DNA of 64,000 bases from Diaporthe sp. PMI_573. Taxonomy: Eukaryota > Ascomycota > Sordariomycetes > Diaporthales > Diaporthaceae. Every line of letters starts with the position of its first letter. The stretch's first letter is position 1. A model generated the notes under the pieces. The model saw only the letters and a list, made by a program, of their open reading frames with translations, made no database searches and was not told the DNA's origin. The stretch lies in the NCBI GenBank assembly GCA_021399435.1, contig JAJTUP010000017.1:1116001-1180000 (forward strand), in the 5' to 3' direction. Shown one piece after another: positions 29,830-41,552 of this stretch. The position numbers and the translations under genes were made by a program.

Positions 29830-31480
29830 GCTGATGACATTAGTGCAGTGAGTCAATGGCATGTACTCCACACGTATATAATGGAGTACTCTGCCGTGAT
29901 TCCATCGCCTTCTGGAGAACGAAGAGAAGCGAACGGGTCGGTAGGCACTTATGAGCAAACCCATACCAACGGTTCGGGAACTACAATTGTTTTACGTTGC
30001 GTCACAGTGGGCTTTCTCGCAGATCGAAGTGGGGTTCAAGGAGGGTGAGATAAACTTTCGCTTCCAAAACAACTCCTAGTGCGGCTCAGACTTATGGACC
30101 CCACCAAATAGAAGGATCAAATCATTTTGTCTTCTCTGGGCAGTTAACATTCCAACTGACATCAAGATAAGCGACACACGAGGGCCAGGTGATCGACAAT
30201 TCTTCACCCAAGGGGAGAATTTGTAGAGGCCTGGTCGAGGGTTCCAAACTTTAAAGGGAGGCAGATGCGGGCAAGATCATATCCATTCCAAGTTATTTGC
30301 CTCTGACGTAGTCTGAAAGCTAATCATCCCAGCGATGACTTCACTCCGGCATTGCGAGTCAGTGTCTGACTCGGCCGGTTCGGACAGCAGTGTGAACGGC
30401 AACATGTTCAGAGATACGAGTGGCTGTACCCGGTAGCAGCGACCCTGGCGGGTTGCAGCCGTCAGAATTTAAGGTTCATATCCGGGTATGTTTATAACAA
30501 TAGGTCAGGAGACATGAACCGCCCCCAAAACCTTACTGTCGGTGAGGAACTCAGGCACCTCGGGTCCCTAGCGCATTGGGAAAGTAGAATTTGGGTTCAT
30601 GATACTTGTTTTACGGATGGTGTCAAAGCAGATTCAACCACCTTGAGGTCATCCCGCCGTCATAATGGTAAGTTGGAGAGAAGATGATCAGCCCGTGCGA
30701 AGCACTCTTTGAGAACCGAGGTCTAGACCACGGAGTCGCTTCGCACTCTGTTCATGATTGAAACTATGTTGGCCTCGAACGTAGGTGGAAGGCGTGGGGC
30801 TGCTGCTTTGGTCCTCTGTGAGTCACCCTCACACAGAGCAGATATCCTTCAAGGAGCATGCGGTTCGTTGATAGAACTCCACTGATTTGCGTATTAAAAC
30901 AGTCTTCCGCCGTCGTAACGGCCGGAAGTGGGATACTAAGGACCACCTCTCATGAGTGGTCCACGAAAATCGTTACTTTATCAATGCTTCCCAATGATGT
31001 CACTCGAGGAATAAGCAACGGTAGGATCCTCTGAGGCAAATCTGCGTTACGTTTGCCTAGTGTTGCATCTTCCAACACGAACGTGAGGAGGATAGCTTGG
31101 CAGCAGTGCGCATGCGGAGTGCAGGGCAAGCAAGCAGCCGGAGGCGAAAACCGTCTTCTTCAAAGCCAACATCCCAATCTTGGACGAGAACATAGCGTCA
31201 GAAGAGGCGAAAGATACATACACACCCATAATCAGGTCAACTGCCCAGGCGTAGCAGAGAGATATGCTTTGGGCAAAGGACTAGTATATGGCGTTGGTCA
31301 ATGCACTTTGTGATAAGCTTCCTAACTGGGCAAATTCACTCTTCTAGTTTGACAAACTAGTTTTTCCGGTCAACGGTTCGACCTCTCACTTGGAGCAGGC
31401 CTTTGAGATTGCGCGGCCGTAGTAGGCAAGTCCTTCCAGATGTCCTCCACCTGCAGATATTCAGGTCGTGATTCCAAGCC
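29830..31480. other. intergenic, nothing recognised
   Basis: About 1.65 kb upstream of the seven-TM gene. Frames are short (at most ~115 codons) and not protein-like on either strand. No repeat structure was recognised. Confidence 0.4.
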
Positions 31481-31554
31481 ATGCGAATGGGTGCTCGCAA
31501 TTGTGTTTACGAGTGTTCATGGCTCTTCGGGTTAGTCTGTATGCAGGGCTCCGA

Positions 31555-31680
31555 GCAACGCAATGTGGGCAACTGTTTAGCAATATATTGCGGCAACGCA
31601 ACGCAATGGGGGAATCGCGATTACTAAGGCAACGCAACGCAACGCAATCTCAGATGGGCAATATTGCCTTTACGTTGCCT
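31555..31680. repeat. GCAACGCAAC microrepeat cluster
   Basis: The decamer GCAACGCAAC/GCAACGCAAT recurs in at least four places over about 110 bp, mixed with GGGCAA(T/C) motifs, directly 5' of the hAT relic. It may be subterminal repeat material of that element, but no terminal inverted repeat was identified. Confidence 0.4.
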
Positions 31681-31871
31681 TCGTTGCCGTCGACCCATTT
31701 TTTATGCTTTTTGAACCCCTTGAGTCAGCTACATAGGCTCAAATATAGCCGGTCAATACAATCACGATAGAGGCTTGGCGCGACATACACGCGTGATGTA
31801 CGCGTGATGCCTGCCAGACCCTTTGATCTCCTTCGTTCTGTGACACCAAGCAATGCCTACAGGCCTATATT

Positions 31872-32840
31872 ATGGATGACAACGTATCTCCCGTTGATTT
31901 TCCTGTCGATCATCCCCTCGTTCCTCCTCCTCCTAATAACGTCTAGGCCTTGGATGGTCTCTTTGAAATAGCTCGCTGGGCTGGCTAGACCCACAGCAAG
32001 CATATACGCGATCTTAAGGCTTGGGTCTAGGCCTACGGCTATAACATCGAGAAAGATAGCAGAGACCGCCACTAGCTTTGCAAACTCTATATGCAAAAGA
32101 AAAGCCACAAGCCAGCTGTATACAAGGAAAAAGGCACAGCAAATATGATAGACTACCTCTACAAAGCCTACCAGATCACCGTACCTACCAGCCAGCCCAA
32201 GGGGGTGATAGAGAAGCATAGATCTAGCCAACCACCACGGCCTACACAGAGATCAATTGTAGACGCCTTTAAATTAGACGTCTCCTAGCCACGTAACCAG
32301 GCAATCGCCAATATATTTATCAAGTCCTTTAACAAAAGCAAGTTTAGGCGACTCCTTGTACATTATATTGTATCAGGCAATAAGCCATTTACCGAGGCAG
32401 AGAACCCTATATTACGTCAGGTCTTTAAATACCTAAACCCAGCTGTGGCCATATAAAACGCATACCTATCTGGCAACGCTATTTGCAACAAAATCATCTC
32501 CGAGTTCGAGAAATATTCTGTCACTATCGCCACCTACCTAAAAAGCCGCCAGGGTCTTATCCACATCTCCTTTAACGGCTAGACAGCTAGGAACCAACTT
32601 CCCCTATATGGTATTGCTTACTTCTGCAGGGACGACGAAGGGAAGCCCGTGAAGTTAATCCTAGGGGTTCCCGAGATCTCTTAACGCCATACAGGCTTTA
32701 ATATTGCAAAAATTGTCTACAATATCTTACAAAGATTCAATATTAGTGATAAGATAGAATATGCCGTTCTTAACAATGCTACTAATAACGATACTGTAAT
32801 GGGGGAGTTGGGAGATCTCTTGGGATTTTACGGCATGCGC
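31872..32840 (+). mobile_element. hAT-type transposase relic, N-terminal half, RIP-like
   Basis: A continuous plus-strand translation with several in-frame stops shows a BED-finger-like N-terminus (LCKLYMQKKSHKPAVYKEKG, TANMIDYLYKAYQITVP) and the start of the hAT RNase-H-like region: RRLLVHYIVSGNKPFTEAEN, TYLKSRQGLIHISFNG(stop)TARNQLPLYGIA, DDEGKPVKLILGVPEIS(stop)RHTG, VYNILQRFNISDKIEYAVLN, GELGDLLGFYG. At least four stops are TAG where the family has Trp (TGG), and one is TAA where Gln (CAA) is expected, i.e. C-to-T/G-to-A changes. Similarity ends at about 32835, so the C-terminal dimerisation half is missing. It cannot encode an active transposase. Confidence 0.75.
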
Positions 32841-32889
32841 ATTCGGGGGAGAGAGCCAGCACTTGATAGCCTTGGAAGCGTTCTCTGAC

Positions 32890-35800
32890 CGCGGAACAGT
32901 GTCGAGGACGCGCTTGATGGGCCTACGAGTCTGCGGTTGGGTCCTCGCCTGGGGCAGTGGCCGTGGCTGTGTCCGCGCCCACGCCCGCGCCTGCATCGCT
33001 CGGCGGTATGTCTTGCGAGTTTGTCTGCACCTTGCACCGGAACCGTCGTCTCCAGCGTGGCTTTGATACGGCGTGACTGTTGGTGCAACTTGTATTTGTA
33101 TTCGGATGCGTGTTCTGTCTACTGTAAGAGAGAAGGCCAGTCTATGGTGGGCAGGATAGCTATTTGAATGGTGTAACCCTAACCCTCGGTGCCACTGCAG
33201 CAGTGACCAGGATCATTCCTGGATTCATCCTCGTGTCTTGCACATCCGAAGCTATCCCTAGGTTGTTTGTACCCTCTTTGTTTGCGGGAAATCTAGCGTC
33301 TCACTTTCAGGAGAAAACGCGTGTTGGATCACGTAGTATAGAGGCAGTCACGCCTGTGGGTTGTGATGCAGTTGATATGCTGTTGTTGCTTGTCTGGAGC
33401 ATGAGCGCGCCAAGACGCAGCGGCTTCGGAGTTAATTATCTGCTCTGCCGAGCGGGAACCTATCGTGCGGCATAACGCCCGCGTCCCTGGGACATGGGTG
33501 GGTGGTCGTCACCGTCGACCTACCTACCTTGATGGCAATGCTGCAGCTTTGGCCTACTGCGAACCCATGTCACCTACCCACGCCTCGTATTGCAAAGCGT
33601 GTTCCCGGTCAACGCAAGAGGCAGTTGCCGCTTGAACCCCCAATAAGCGTGACTGATAGCTTCATCTAGCCGGCTGCCTGCGCCGCAGCCTGGGCTGGCT
33701 CAAATGACCAGCCTGTCTCTGGGCCCACGATTTTGGCCACACATGTGCACCCAGAGTCTCTTCACGGCATTGAGAGCCGAGGCAGCCCGTGCTGCGTCGC
33801 CCAAGATCGTCCAACGGTCCGGTGATTCCAGCTGACGGCTGTTCGGCTGTGGTTTCCGCAGCAGCCTCCTAATGAAGCTCGCCTGGTTTTGGAACTGTTC
33901 TGCCTGATTCCCAGCTACGTGAGCATCGGCTTACTTGCAAATCACGAGATCATGATCTATGGATGGCGACACGTGAGAACGCATACAAGAACTGATGATG
34001 TTTGTATTCCCCAATACTCTACTCAGAAATATGCTCTCTTTTGTGAATTCCCATGTGTGGGTCGGTGGTGGCTGAGAATCACGCCAAGCCCTACCTCGCC
34101 CTCCTCAACAATAAAGTCACCTCCACCCAAAGCCAAAGAGCCAAATTTATAGCTATCGTTCTCTTCACGTTAAATCCATTTGCCAATGGTAAATAAACAC
34201 CACCAAAAAGAAACAGAATAAATATCAAGATGTCCATTCTAGAAGGATTTCGTATGACCGCTAGAATGATTCCTATATGGTGTTAGTGGCCCGTCTCACC
34301 AGCTCTTTGTTCACTTACGGCGGCGGGCTCTCAGCGCCTCCATCTCGTCCAAAGCCTTTGAATCAATGGAAATTGGTTATTCAGGACGCTCCTGATTTCT
34401 TGAGTTTGTCTCGAGAGCTCCACGAAGGACCTCTGCACGGTCGGCTAGATCCTTATCAAAGCTGATAGGTAGTATTGAGGTTTTCAGAGAGGTTGTGAGG
34501 GGATGAAGGAAAGAACTTAGAGGGTCAGGGTATGGCTGGGACGACATTGCGGCATGGCTTGAATATGAAAGGCTTTGGGCATATTGCCCAGCAGATTGAT
34601 GGGGATGGTTGCGGTACAGCAGATGAGACTAGGGTGGCCCAGTGCTGGCCGCTCGCAGGGAGCAGTGTGGACCTGTGCTGATCACGGCGAGGGATCATGC
34701 AGCTTGAAGAGTAAATGCAGCTAGAGACGGGCATCCAACAGAGATAGGCTCTCCGTAATTGCCCTCCCCCCCCCCTGTCTCCGCATGGGAACCTCTGAGT
34801 GAACGTGCTATCTCCCCCTTGCACACATCAGCCCACCATCATTGCAACGGAGAAGACCCGTGACGGTCTTGGCTTTCTACTGTCGGAATTTGCGCAGAGC
34901 GAGATGAGAACAAAGGACCGTGAGTCTGCTACTAGACATGAAGGGGAGACACCAGAGGCGGACGTCGCCGTCTGCCTCAGGTGTAACGCAGACCGCCAGT
35001 CCTATGGCCAGCTCCTTCGGCTCCCAAATATATCCAAATTGCATGAAATTTACTTCTCCGTCAGCGGCAGTTCCTTGGTAGGGATCCCCAGCAATCGTGT
35101 GGGCCGCAAGGCAGGGTGTTTTCGCGGGTGGAGGACGACCCGTTGGACAAGCTGGGAAGGTCCGCGCAAAATCACCTCAAGGTTTCAGGGTCGCCCTGAA
35201 AATCGGCAATTCAGGGGATGCAAGTTTGGCACAAGATGTACTGATATTCTCATGAGTGGAGCAGCTCTCATCAAAGCGAGGGTTTAAAGGCAGTCTTGGG
35301 CCGCCTTCCACGAAGTGTAACACCAAAAACGGTTGCCTTACCCCATCAACCATCTCAGCTGCAGTTTGCTACACCATGACAACAACCATCACATTTCAGA
35401 CCAGTCGTTTTATCGCACTTCCGGATGGCCAATCGTTCGTATCCGTGTCCGTTTCCGTGTCAACGGCCTTCGAGGTCAGTCAAGATTGGGAGAAACGACA
35501 TCCACTCAGAAGCACCATCTCAGCGCAGCAGCCAGACAAGTCAAAGAGGTACACATGGTTTCCCTGCCACGATAAGAGCCTTGTCTGATGAATCTCACTC
35601 ACAGATTTCTGCGCCCCGTTCGGGCGGCTATGGCGCGTGTCCTGCAGAGTGGACGGCGGTTTCTCACTTCCGTTGTACCCGCGAGGGATCACCAGGATGT
35701 TTTGCCAGCTGGCAGCCGCACATGAACATGTCTGAAATTGGGCTCCGAGGCACTCTTTTCATCGCAAGGTACCTCAATAATAATCACTGATCCAAAAGTC

Positions 35801-35986
35801 GTTGGAGCCTGCTACCTGATCAACCCTCAGCTACATCGTCTCCCAAATTCTTTCGTGCTGAACGGCGCCAGCGTATTCCATCCGTGGTCCCCATGTTCTC
35901 GATCTCGTATCTGCGGCCCTCTTTCCAGATCTGGAGATGAGTTGAACGAAGCAGAGGAGCTGCACAAGCTCTCGTTCGTCGACGAT
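32890..35986. other. long gene-poor interval
   Basis: About 3.1 kb. The longest frame is 34799-35287 plus (162 codons), with no ATG at its start and no recognisable texture; others are shorter shadows. It contains a TAACCCTAACCCT motif at 33174-33186. A poly-C run (about 34767) and CGTGTCCGTTTCCGTGTC near 35445 are simple-sequence features. No gene is supported. Confidence 0.4.
33174..33186 (-). repeat. telomere-type motif
   Basis: TAACCCTAACCCT, two (TTAGGG) units on the minus strand. One of four such dimers in the window; see also 16430, 43938 and 52034. Confidence 0.5.
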
Positions 35987-36779
35987 TCAGTTCCACCAAG
36001 CCTCACTTGTTTCCCTCGTAGACCGACTAAGAGCTTCGGCTTCTGTACACAGGAGGCCCCGTCGCTCGAATTCAGCCCAATACGACACCTCATGGTCCAC
36101 TGATTATCGTCAGTGTTAGCTGCGATTCGGAAAATGTGGTGGTTTGCTTACAAAGTTCCCGGCGGCGAGTAGCTTTGCAGACACTGCCTGTCAAGTCCCA
36201 AAAAGCCCTTGTTTCATCCTCCGGATCTATGAAGGCATATGTGAAATAGAACCGCCCTTCTCGTAAGATATGCAGTCCGATGATCAGAAAGTCGAATACT
36301 AGGATCGATTCGCCATGTTTGTCAAGGCCTTCGGATTGGACGCCGGTAATGGTGGTATCGCCAGCCAGGACATTATTTGTTACATTCTCCGCAGTTTTCG
36401 CATCATGTAGGCAGACAATGATCTCAAGAGACGTATTTTTCCAGAAGTTCGGGTTCAGTTCCGCTCGCACAGCAAATGGTCGCATCACAGAATCCACATT
36501 TGTATTCGGTGAAGGTCCTATAACCTCCATCATCCTGATGCTGCGGATATCCCCGAACGATAGCGTGAATTGAGGATGAGGAGCTTTGATGTCATCATCT
36601 AAAGGGAGAGGGAGGGGATTTGGGAGATCGATCTGCACCGTGGAAATCAGAGATCCCGTTGGGCTTTCCGGAGGAGTAAGTTGGGCGAGAGCTTCAGTCT
36701 CCTCATGGATCAAAGTCTCATGGGGAGAGCGACTTGCCGAGCTCTCCAAGAGAGCTGAAAGAGGAGGGCTGTAATCCAT
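35987..36779 (-). CDS. two-exon orphan protein, beta-rich
   Basis: Exon 1 36779-36152 (ATG) and exon 2 36099-35987, joined across a 52-bp intron (donor GTAAGC, branch GCTAACAC, acceptor ATAATCAG); 246 residues. The N-terminal ~60 residues are Ser/Pro/Glu-rich. The centre alternates hydrophobic and polar residues like a beta-sandwich (PQFTLSFGDIRSIRMMEVIG, FWKNTSLEIIVCLHDAKTA, HGESILVFDFLIIGLHILRE, GRFYFTYAFIDPEDETRAFW). The end is LDHEVSYWAEFERRGLLCTE then AWWN. The 'VFDF..I.LHILREGRFYF' strand pair loosely resembles velvet-type domains, but key motifs are not clear enough to name it. Frame and splice consistency make the gene itself credible. Confidence 0.6.
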
Positions 36780-37659
36780 TGTATCAGGACAGAAGGGGAG
36801 TTGCCTATGAGAAATTACAACTGAGCAGTGTCACGAAATTATGAAGATTTCGAATAACGCCCGCCACCCAAATTAGTATGTACACCATTGTTTTGACCCT
36901 GCCGCCATCACTGCCAGTTGTCCTCACCACGAGTGCACCCAAATAAACGCTCGCTGCAGTTAACATGGCCCAAGTCGATAGTGTTTTGCTACGTATCTAG
37001 TCTGTACGGATCACAATCTCGTCTTCAATCTCCTCCTCCTCATCGTTCCCAACCGTCAGACCTACCCATGGCAAATGGTTGATGCTGTATTGATTGATCC
37101 CGAAAAAAAGTTAAGCCATGCAGCGATTCGTTGATAGAGGGTTGTCGTTTGGAAGTTGGTAGTGATGGAGGCCATGCAAGGCACTGCGTGCTGCAGCTGC
37201 AAAAAGCACTATGGCGGTGGTCAGGTGACGTTGTAAGTGGGGCAAATGGATGGCTCTGATTGGCTGTAGCCGCCCCGTACGTGTTTTCTCCGTTTTTATA
37301 CGTGCGAATCTCTGATTCAAGTTCTAGAGCTGCGAGGGACGGGCTCGCCAACTAGCAAATTACCGTGGCCTAAAAGGTGATGCACGATTCTACGTACAGC
37401 TTTAGAAAATTGACGCCAATCCAGCTTACTCAGCTGCTTGTCTCGGCTCTCTCTGCCGAGAAGCCGAAACCGGGGCAAACTGCGTTTTTTAGGGTACAAC
37501 TCAGAAGGCTGCGTTGGGCCGCTACATGTCACCTGCGCTCTCTCCTCACCCGCGCAAGACGTTGACTTCACCCAGCGAAGCAATACAGGTCATCGCTGTC
37601 CTTTGCGAGGCTCCAAACCAATATTGACCTTCATAACCCTCTTGAGCGAAAAGCCGGTA
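36780..37659. other. intergenic
   Basis: Upstream region of the 35987-36779 gene and 5' region of the following plus-strand gene. Short frames only. A 5' exon of the gene ending at 37962 may lie here but was not resolved. Confidence 0.35.
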
Positions 37660-37962
37660 ATGCGTAGGACGCATGCCTGCAAACCTAATGGCAAGTCTCC
37701 AAGAACCCACAACGTGGAAACTCATCTCATTCCAGATCAGGATCCAAGCAAACCACTAGACCCAACGATATTCAACATCGCGGTTGAGGTTAAGGGGCCA
37801 GTTTTCAAGGACAGGGAGACGGTGTTGTGGAAAAACAGCAATGCGTACTATAGACAGCCCAATGAGAAGGGTTGGACGAGTATGAGCGATACTGGGCAGA
37901 TGACGTTGCCAGATGGTTGGGCAGTGTATCTCAGCGGTGGAGAGATCAGGAAGCAGTCTTGA
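37660..37962 (+). CDS. short orphan protein or 3' exon
   Basis: From the ATG at 37660 the frame gives 100 residues; it remains open upstream to about 37438, so an additional 5' exon is possible. Protein-like stretches: PDQDPSKPLDPTIFNIAVEV, GPVFKDRETVLWKNSNAYYR, GWTSMSDTGQMTLPDGWAVY. Its TGA abuts the stop codon of the convergent gene (37963) with no gap, the two stops forming the palindrome TGATCA. No family recognised. Confidence 0.45.
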   Translation: MRRTHACKPNGKSPRTHNVETHLIPDQDPSKPLDPTIFNIAVEVKGPVFKDRETVLWKNSNAYYRQPNEKGWTSMSDTGQMTLPDGWAVYLSGGEIRKQS

Positions 37963-39187
37963 TCATTGACTTGTCTGGCTCGGAGACTGCCAAAGCTGGT
38001 CGCGTATGTAATCCAGCCCAAGAGTCTCTACCATGACTCTAAGCCGGACTGATCGACTAGGATCGTCCCATATCTCCATAGTCAAGCAATTAGATAGCAA
38101 TGCCCCTGAGGATAACTCCTGCAAGCGTGGGGGACTCTGGCGAAACCCACTGCCCACTGCCTGCCCAAGGATTTTATCCACAGCCACAACACGAACGCCT
38201 TTGAGCGTCACACTGCCCTTAATATCCACAAGCGCACCATTATCGAAAACTATGGACAGCTGGTTGTTCTCGTACCGTATTTGTACATCAAACAATTCCT
38301 TGCTCAGACTCTGGGCTTCCTTTGCTGATATGTCAACAACTAAGCAACACAGAGAGGGATTTGGCGGGAAAGATAGCGTGACAGAGGCCACATCGCCCTT
38401 TTTAACAATGCCGACACACGTGTGATGGGGGAAGATGAAGGGGAGATTCTGGGCTTTCGGCCAAGTATACTCGACGCCCCCGGCTGCGTGCGATTGTGTC
38501 GAGCTTGCCTCCTCATCACAGCTCCCGGGGCCGATGGGCTCCTCGTCGGCCTCTGTCGTGTTCTCTTCCTGTCTTGTCATGACGGGGGCATGCCCATCGG
38601 TTGATCCAAAGTATCCAGTCCAGCTCGACTCGGCGAGTCCCAGGCGTTGACGTTTTGAGTGACGGATATCTGACTGGGGTGAAAGCCTCTCTGGATCGGG
38701 CAACGCAATATCATGAGTTCTCAAAAGAGCTACGAACCATTTAGTACAGAGCGCGGACGTACAAGGTCGCAGACCTACAAAGACGTCGATTATGACGATT
38801 GGATTGAAAGAGTATGTGATGAATGCGTCGATCCACAGATTCGTGTGCTTCAGTCCGAGCCAATTCTGCAGCCACGCGTTCCAGGGCAGCGGGTGACAGG
38901 CGCGACGCGGTTTGCCTCAGAGTTTTGTTGCGGAGAGTGGCCAAGTGGTACGCGTACCAGTCTCGAAAGCCTCTTTTGAGAAATGCGCGCGTAACGTCAT
39001 CTGCTGAACCGAAGGCTTCTATGGCATCGTCGAGACCTTTCGGGGCTTTGGTTGTGCTCTCCTCGCTTGTGAGGCATCTCTTGAGAGAGGCCAGCACGCT
39101 GGCAAAATCCGCCTCTTCGCGCGCGTCCAACGGGCTTGGAGTGACGTCCTCTGACTGCGCGTTTGCCATGGGGATAAGAATGTGCAT
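37963..39187 (-). CDS. two-exon orphan protein, 391 residues
   Basis: Exon 1 39187-38779 and exon 2 38729-37963, joined across a 49-bp intron (donor GTAGGT, branch GTACTAAAT, acceptor TTCGTAG). The start is ATG at 39187; a second in-frame ATG at 39169 (CCCCATGGC) has the better context and may be used. The N-terminal half is helical (EADFASVLASLKRCLTSEES, AFLKRGFRDWYAYHLATLRN, SPAALERVAAELARTEAHE). The middle is a low-complexity acidic linker. The C-terminal half alternates beta-like stretches (CVGIVKKGDVASVTLSFPPN, LFDVQIRYENNQLSIVFDNG, LVDIKGSVTLKGVRVVAVDK) and ends RDQLWQSPSQTSQ. Not recognised; no motif suggests an enzyme. It is convergent with, and directly abuts, the gene ending at 37962. 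Confidence 0.6.
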
Positions 39188-40239
39188 GGGCCCGGGGGGT
39201 GCTGTCAACAACCTTGGCCCCGGTTTTGACAAGCGAGAACTCGTGGGCACCGCTGGCCCAATTGACAGGCGAACTTTTGCGAGTCCGCGCGAAGCGAGGG
39301 AAAAAGCGACTTCCGTTGAATTAGTAAAAAATGGTATGATATCACCGTCACACTACTTGCAGGGCCTCGCATAACTGGTGTCCCGCGTTGTTGGCCAGCG
39401 GTTACCGCGCGGAGGTTACATAGCGTATTGTGATTCGGAAGAAGCGGGTGCATGCCTGGCGCCGGGGGCTGTTGCAGGTGCGCAGATTTTTGCGCAGATT
39501 CGTGACGCTGGCGGCACCGCACGACGCCCATTCATCCGCCAATGCTACGTTGCACGAGGCGTTCTTTGCGCAAAAAGTCAATGTGCGTTCTCTCGTGTTG
39601 TGCCTTCGGGGAGCGAGGGGCTTGGCTCGAGGATCGATCCGCGAATCACTCAAAGTCACTGCAGGCTTCGATTCGTCGTTGTCGTTGTCGTTGCTGGAAG
39701 GCGCGATGTCCATTTCGGAATGACATCGGCTGGTGCCTGCGGGGCAACGGTTTGCAGGATCGTTCTGAGGCTTGACCTTATGACCTCCCAGACCATGGAG
39801 GACGCCTCGTCTAGGTGAGCTAATCGATTGATATAGTCTAATTGTTTTCTGTTGGGACATTTGATCAAAGGGGCCCTCTTTGCGAGCCCGTTGAGCTGAC
39901 ATCGCACCCCTGGCTGCCTGGTTGATCGCTCGCTGTCGGCGCGCAACCCTGAAACGGCCTGTGCAGGCCTCAGGTCGCGCCGGGACGGGGAGTATCCTCG
40001 TTTTGGCTGACACCTCCGTAGGCATCCCAAAGGTTAAATGACTTTGTATCTTTTCTACTGGTGATCCCAAACCAAGCAGGTCACGCTTTGCCCACGTTGT
40101 TAGTAAAAGCGACTTTGGGTGGAGAAGTCACCATTTAACGTTTGAGAAGCCTGCGGGGCGTACACGTAGCTACGTTCTTGGTCCTTTCCCGATCTGTCAG
40201 AAAACCAGTAGTGAGCCGCCAAACAACCTCAACGGGAAA
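39188..40239. other. intergenic with overlapping non-specific frames
   Basis: GC-rich, with long open frames on both strands over the same bases (plus 39378-39818, minus 40070-39402). Neither has protein-like texture. A GTCGTTGTCGTTGTCGTTG run lies near 39675. Probably divergent promoter sequence for its two neighbours. Confidence 0.4.
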
Positions 40240-41008
40240 ATGGATGATGAGAACGAACACAGACCAACTCAGCCCAGCAACCTCGAAATCATATTTTACC
40301 AACCGGATCATGCAGACGGCAGGTCTCTGCCGCCTATTAATAGAGGAACGGGTATGCCAATGTGGGAAAGGCTTGCAGACCATATCAGCACAGCCACCAT
40401 ATCTCCTCGCTTGAGTGTGGAGGATTGTCTCCAGCTGTTGCCAAAGTACACCGGTGACACAGCTTTAGAAGCTGCATCGAGTCTTGCATCAAGTATCTCG
40501 CAGGATAAAGAGAGGCGAGGTATCCAGGGGTTCTTACTCCTCAGCCTGTGTATAGTGTTAGACATGTCAGGGCGTGCTACTCGAGAGAAAATTGATAGCA
40601 TCATCGAGGTCCTTACCAAGAGCTCGAAGCCGAGATACCTTGACACTCTGAAAAGAGGGGCGCGAGTCGCGAACGAGATCATCGCCGAGTGGGCTGGGCG
40701 GCGCGGGGGAGATCATCTGCAGCAGCTCGATCAGGCCACGCAAGCAGTACTGCAAGGTATGAGTTTCATCGATTCATTCAAATGCACGATCTAACCACTT
40801 GTGTCATTCAGCTCGCCTCTCTGCTGCCCAATGGGGAGCACTAAGTGAGCACTGCACTCAGGTGAAGGAACGGGTAGTATCGAGACCTTTGCCTCAAGTA
40901 CCAGCAGGTGATGGGTGCCCAGTACTCATCCCGCCTCTCATCAGCCATATCACCAAGGGTTCCTTGAAGTGCGTTGCCCCATCTGCAGTCCCAACAGCAA
41001 GTCACTGA
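40240..41008 (+). CDS. two-exon orphan protein, helical
   Basis: Exon 1 40240-40756 (ATG) and exon 2 40812-41008, intron 55 bp (donor GTATGAG, branch GATCTAACC, acceptor CATTCAG); 237 residues. After a polar start (MDDENEHRPTQPSNLEIIFY) the protein is mostly predicted helix: WERLADHISTATISPRLSVE, ALEAASSLASSISQDKER, GFLLLSLCIVLDMSGRATR, KIDSIIEVLTKSSKPRYLDT, VANEIIAEWAGRRG. Exon 2 continues LSAAQWGALSEHCTQVKERV and ends Pro-rich. No catalytic motif or named domain is seen. Splice signals and phase fit support the model. Confidence 0.6.
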
Positions 41009-41552
41009 TATCTTAGACTTGGCGAAGTCTGTCGCTACCTAGGGTATAGCGCTGACCTTTCCGCCAGCATGGTTGGCGTATCGTACGAGACAGGGAGGCT
41101 TGCCTAGATTGTGTTCCACATGGGTTCAACCAAGGGGGTTGGTGACCATGATTGGTGAGGGAGGAGGAACATCGCGATACAAGAGAAGAAGTAACCATCC
41201 GGGCCGCATCGGGCAGGATTGGCGGGGGCGGGTGGTAATTCAATTTGGCACGACCTTTGGAAAACCTGCACATGTGCGCCCCTACCCTTGTTTGACGGGG
41301 ACAGGGCCCGGCATTGAGTTGGGACCCGTGTAGGCATGAGGCATTTCAAGGCAATTCAGCAATGGAATGAATCACCTACAGGGCTTGCATGGCCCCCCTT
41401 ATTCGCTCATGTCTACCAGTCGGGATTGCTGTAGTATACATGGCCCAAAGTAGGTTGGCAACCGGCTGCTCCGCGACAACTGACTGCTCCGTGACAGCTG
41501 ACCGCTCTCAAGGTCCCTGTAATTCCTGTCGGAGATCCCTTTTTCTGAAGCT
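41009..41552. other. intergenic
   Basis: About 540 bp between two convergent genes, with short shadow frames only. Confidence 0.45.

Noticed and set aside
39378..40070. Opposing frames of 146 (+) and 222 (-) codons
   Set aside because: Both cover the same GC-rich bases, neither has ordered hydrophobic patterning or splice support; treated as intergenic.
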